The translations under genes and the position numbers were made by a program. This document shows positions 38,636 to 40,081 of a DNA stretch of 40,081 nt, one piece after another. The stretch is from Candidatus Magasanikiibacteriota bacterium. GTDB taxonomy: Bacteria; Patescibacteriota; Patescibacteriia; Magasanikbacterales; GWA2-37-8. Under the pieces are notes generated by a model that did not search any database, had not been told where the DNA came from, and saw only the letters and a list, made by a program, of their open reading frames with translations. Every line of letters starts with the position of its first letter. The first letter of the stretch is position 1. The DNA lies in contig JACRFW010000033.1 in assembly GCA_016234265.1 (NCBI GenBank), forward strand, positions 1 through 40,081. The letters are read 5' to 3'.

Positions 38636-38651
38636 ACCCACCTACAACTTC

Positions 38652-38684
38652 AAACCCCGTACCAGAACGGTACAGGGTTTTGTT
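38652..38684 (+). terminator. terminator after the second HU-type gene
   Basis: AAACCCCGTACC and GGTACAGGGTTT arms around AGAAC (one bulge), followed by TTTTGTTTTT. Eighteen bases (38661-38678) are identical to the groES leader hairpin. Confidence 0.82.
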
Positions 38685-38762
38685 TTTACCCTGCCCGCCA
38701 GCGAGGAGGGCCTAGGCAGTTATAGCTATCTATGAGATAATGAGAGCAGCCCATTACCCTTT

Positions 38763-39926
38763 ATGAAAAAACTATTTCTTATCTTCGCCCTTTTCCTCCT
38801 GCCCGGGTGTAGCCTGCTCCAAAACACCCCGCTCGCGCCTGATCTCTCTTTTACCGAAAAGACCACCGCTGAATCAAGCGAGCGACAAACTATTACAATA
38901 AAATACCCCTCCTTTGATAAACAAACCGGACTCAACGAAGCAATCAGTAATTTTATAAATAAATTTGTCAAAGATTTCAAAGCCAATGCGACCAGTCTGG
39001 ACGGCGAAGAAAAAAACCAGCTTACCATTACCTATGAGCCCCTGCTCATAAACGAGAAAATAGTCAGCATTGATTTCACCGTGAGCACATATTACAGCGG
39101 AACCGCCCATGGCAACTGGGGATCCGCGCCCTTCAACTACTCCCTCCGCGACCGCAAAATACTGGAACTGCCTGACCTGTTCGCCTCGCCCGACTACCTA
39201 AATGTGCTATCCGGCCACTCCCGACGCGCGCTGGAGTTACAACTTCATGACGGGGATAAAGAAATGCTCGCCAGCGGCACGGAACCAAAAAAAGAAAACT
39301 ACAGCGCTTTTGGATTTAAATCGGACCGGCTGGTTTTTTATTTTGCCCCCTATCAGGTCGCCCCCTACTCCGCCGGAGAGCAAACCGTGGAAATCCCCTA
39401 TACTACTATCACCGCCTTGCTAACTGTCACACCTTTATTTGAGCGCCTTTCCCTGGCCCCGGCTACCCCGACTCAACCAGCGCCCGCCGCCGCGACGGAA
39501 GCGACGACCCCAGCCAACAGCAGCGTCAAAATTTTCTTTGTAGCGATGAATGACAATGGGAAATCGGGCAAGCTGATCGGCTGCGGCGACAGCGTGGTCG
39601 GGGTTGAACAAATAATTGATCCCCCGGAGTCCGACCCCCTGGTGGCGGCGCTCACGGCGCTCTTCAAAGAAAAAAATAATTACTACGGAGAAAGCGGCCT
39701 CTACAACAGTCTGTCTAGTTCGCGTCTGCGGATTAAAAAAATTTCTGCTGTGAACGGCGCCTACACTATAGAGCTCAGCGGCACCGTGAGCCTCGGCGGC
39801 ACCTGTGACGACCCGCGCTTTTACAGCCAGATCATGGAAACCATTGGCCAGTTCCCGACAGTCAAAAAAGCCGAAGTGTTTATCAACAACAAAAAATTGG
39901 AAGACATTATTTCCGGAAAAGGGTAA
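38763..39926 (+). CDS. lipoprotein with RsiV/DUF3298-like and GerMN-like domains
   Basis: The 387-residue protein starts with a lipoprotein signal peptide, MKKLFLIFALFLLPGC, the Cys being the lipidation site. Residues about 40-230 look like the DUF4163/DUF3298 module (TITYEPLLINEKIVSIDFTVSTYYSGTAHGN, SAFGFKSDRLVFYFAPYQVAPYSAGEQTVEIPY), known from RsiV-type anti-sigma factors and lysozyme binding. After a Pro/Ala-rich linker (about 230-252) comes a GerMN-like domain (VKIFFVAMND, LVAALTALFKEKNNYY, FPTVKKAEVFINNK), found in spore germination and other envelope lipoproteins. Role in peptidoglycan or envelope sensing is inferred. Ribosome binding site is weak. Confidence 0.75.
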   Translation: MKKLFLIFALFLLPGCSLLQNTPLAPDLSFTEKTTAESSERQTITIKYPSFDKQTGLNEAISNFINKFVKDFKANATSLDGEEKNQLTITYEPLLINEKIVSIDFTVSTYYSGTAHGNWGSAPFNYSLRDRKILELPDLFASPDYLNVLSGHSRRALELQLHDGDKEMLASGTEPKKENYSAFGFKSDRLVFYFAPYQVAPYSAGEQTVEIPYTTITALLTVTPLFERLSLAPATPTQPAPAAATEATTPANSSVKIFFVAMNDNGKSGKLIGCGDSVVGVEQIIDPPESDPLVAALTALFKEKNNYYGESGLYNSLSSSRLRIKKISAVNGAYTIELSGTVSLGGTCDDPRFYSQIMETIGQFPTVKKAEVFINNKKLEDIISGKG

Positions 39927-40081
39927 CGCAATAAGTAACTTAATGACCTCCTCCCCGGGTTCCGTCCGCTTCGTCGCGGACTACACCCGGGGTTTCCTGT
40001 TCGACGGCATGAGAACCAACACTCAGGCCTTTTTGTTTTTGTAGTTAAATAAGGTGATCGTCTGGGGCTTCTCCTTCTTAC
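39927..40081 (+). other. non-coding end with a large hairpin
   Basis: CCCCGGGT (39954-39961) pairs with ACCCGGGG (39986-39993), and inside GTCCGC (39965-39970) pairs with GCGGAC (39976-39981) around TTCGTC. It follows the lipoprotein gene by 27 bp, but a T-rich stretch (40031-40041) lies only well downstream, so termination is not certain. Nothing coding is evident to the window end. Confidence 0.5.

Overview
The window looks like chromosome from a Candidate Phyla Radiation (Patescibacteria) bacterium, probably a Parcubacteria-type lineage. The lineage call is inference from gene style: short housekeeping proteins, a giant cysteine-rich secreted protein next to a thrombospondin type-3 protein, a DUF4015-type glycoside hydrolase, DedA, a L,D-transpeptidase with type-3 repeats, and a stand-alone ComEC-like metallo-beta-lactamase. 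prfB (RF2) is present and several genes end in TGA, so the standard bacterial code applies.

Layout. 1-6.3 kb (minus): the N-terminal 1874 residues of a giant exported Cys-rich protein that runs off the window, preceded by a membrane protein with calcium-binding type-3 repeats. 6.4-11.6 kb (minus): a tight run dedA, small-multidrug-export-like gene, prfB, a dead GIY-YIG fragment, tsaC, DUF4015 hydrolase, rsmA/ksgA. 11.6-12.25 kb (plus): an isolated GC-rich gene with a consensus promoter and a 44-bp perfect palindrome. 12.3-14.5 kb (minus): groES-groEL under a CIRCE operator, the two genes separated by a repeat. 14.5-16.8 kb: O-antigen-ligase-like protein and a nucleotidyltransferase-like protein. 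16.9-18.9 kb: nusA-yidC. 19.0-23.7 kb: L,D-transpeptidase, ComEC-like lactamase, methyltransferase, ComEC membrane protein, MBL hydrolase. 23.8-29.1 kb: leuS, inositol monophosphatase family, mutM, dolichyl-phosphate-mannose-synthase-like GT2. 29.1-30.6 kb (plus): a second GC-rich island with three small genes and structured RNA. 30.6-34.4 kb (minus): infB-trxA and gdhA. 34.5-40 kb (plus): truB, rny, a HU gene with a remnant of a second HU, a structured leader with a decayed tRNA-Glu piece, a GIY-YIG gene, tRNA-Glu, a second HU-type gene, and a DUF3298/GerMN-type lipoprotein.

The most unusual property is a set of palindromic repeats. At least ten copies or half-copies of a roughly 110-bp family (ends like TTGTCATTC and GAATGACAA) lie between or inside genes, with a second family (encoding a VIPNLIGNP / MDSRFRGND-like peptide), a third purine/pyrimidine-rich family and a short tandem repeat. 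Several copies are read in frame inside essential or core genes (leuS, truB, tsaC, rsmA, the O-antigen ligase, both ComEC parts), which resembles the Rickettsia palindromic elements.

The second theme is gene turnover: a frameshifted GIY-YIG remnant near prfB, an intact GIY-YIG gene wedged between a tRNA-Glu fragment and the real tRNA-Glu, and a 13-codon HU tail differing from the intact HU almost only at synonymous sites. The third is two islands of GC-rich small genes of unknown function, whose base composition and codon choice differ clearly from their surroundings but whose promoters match sigma-70 consensus closely.
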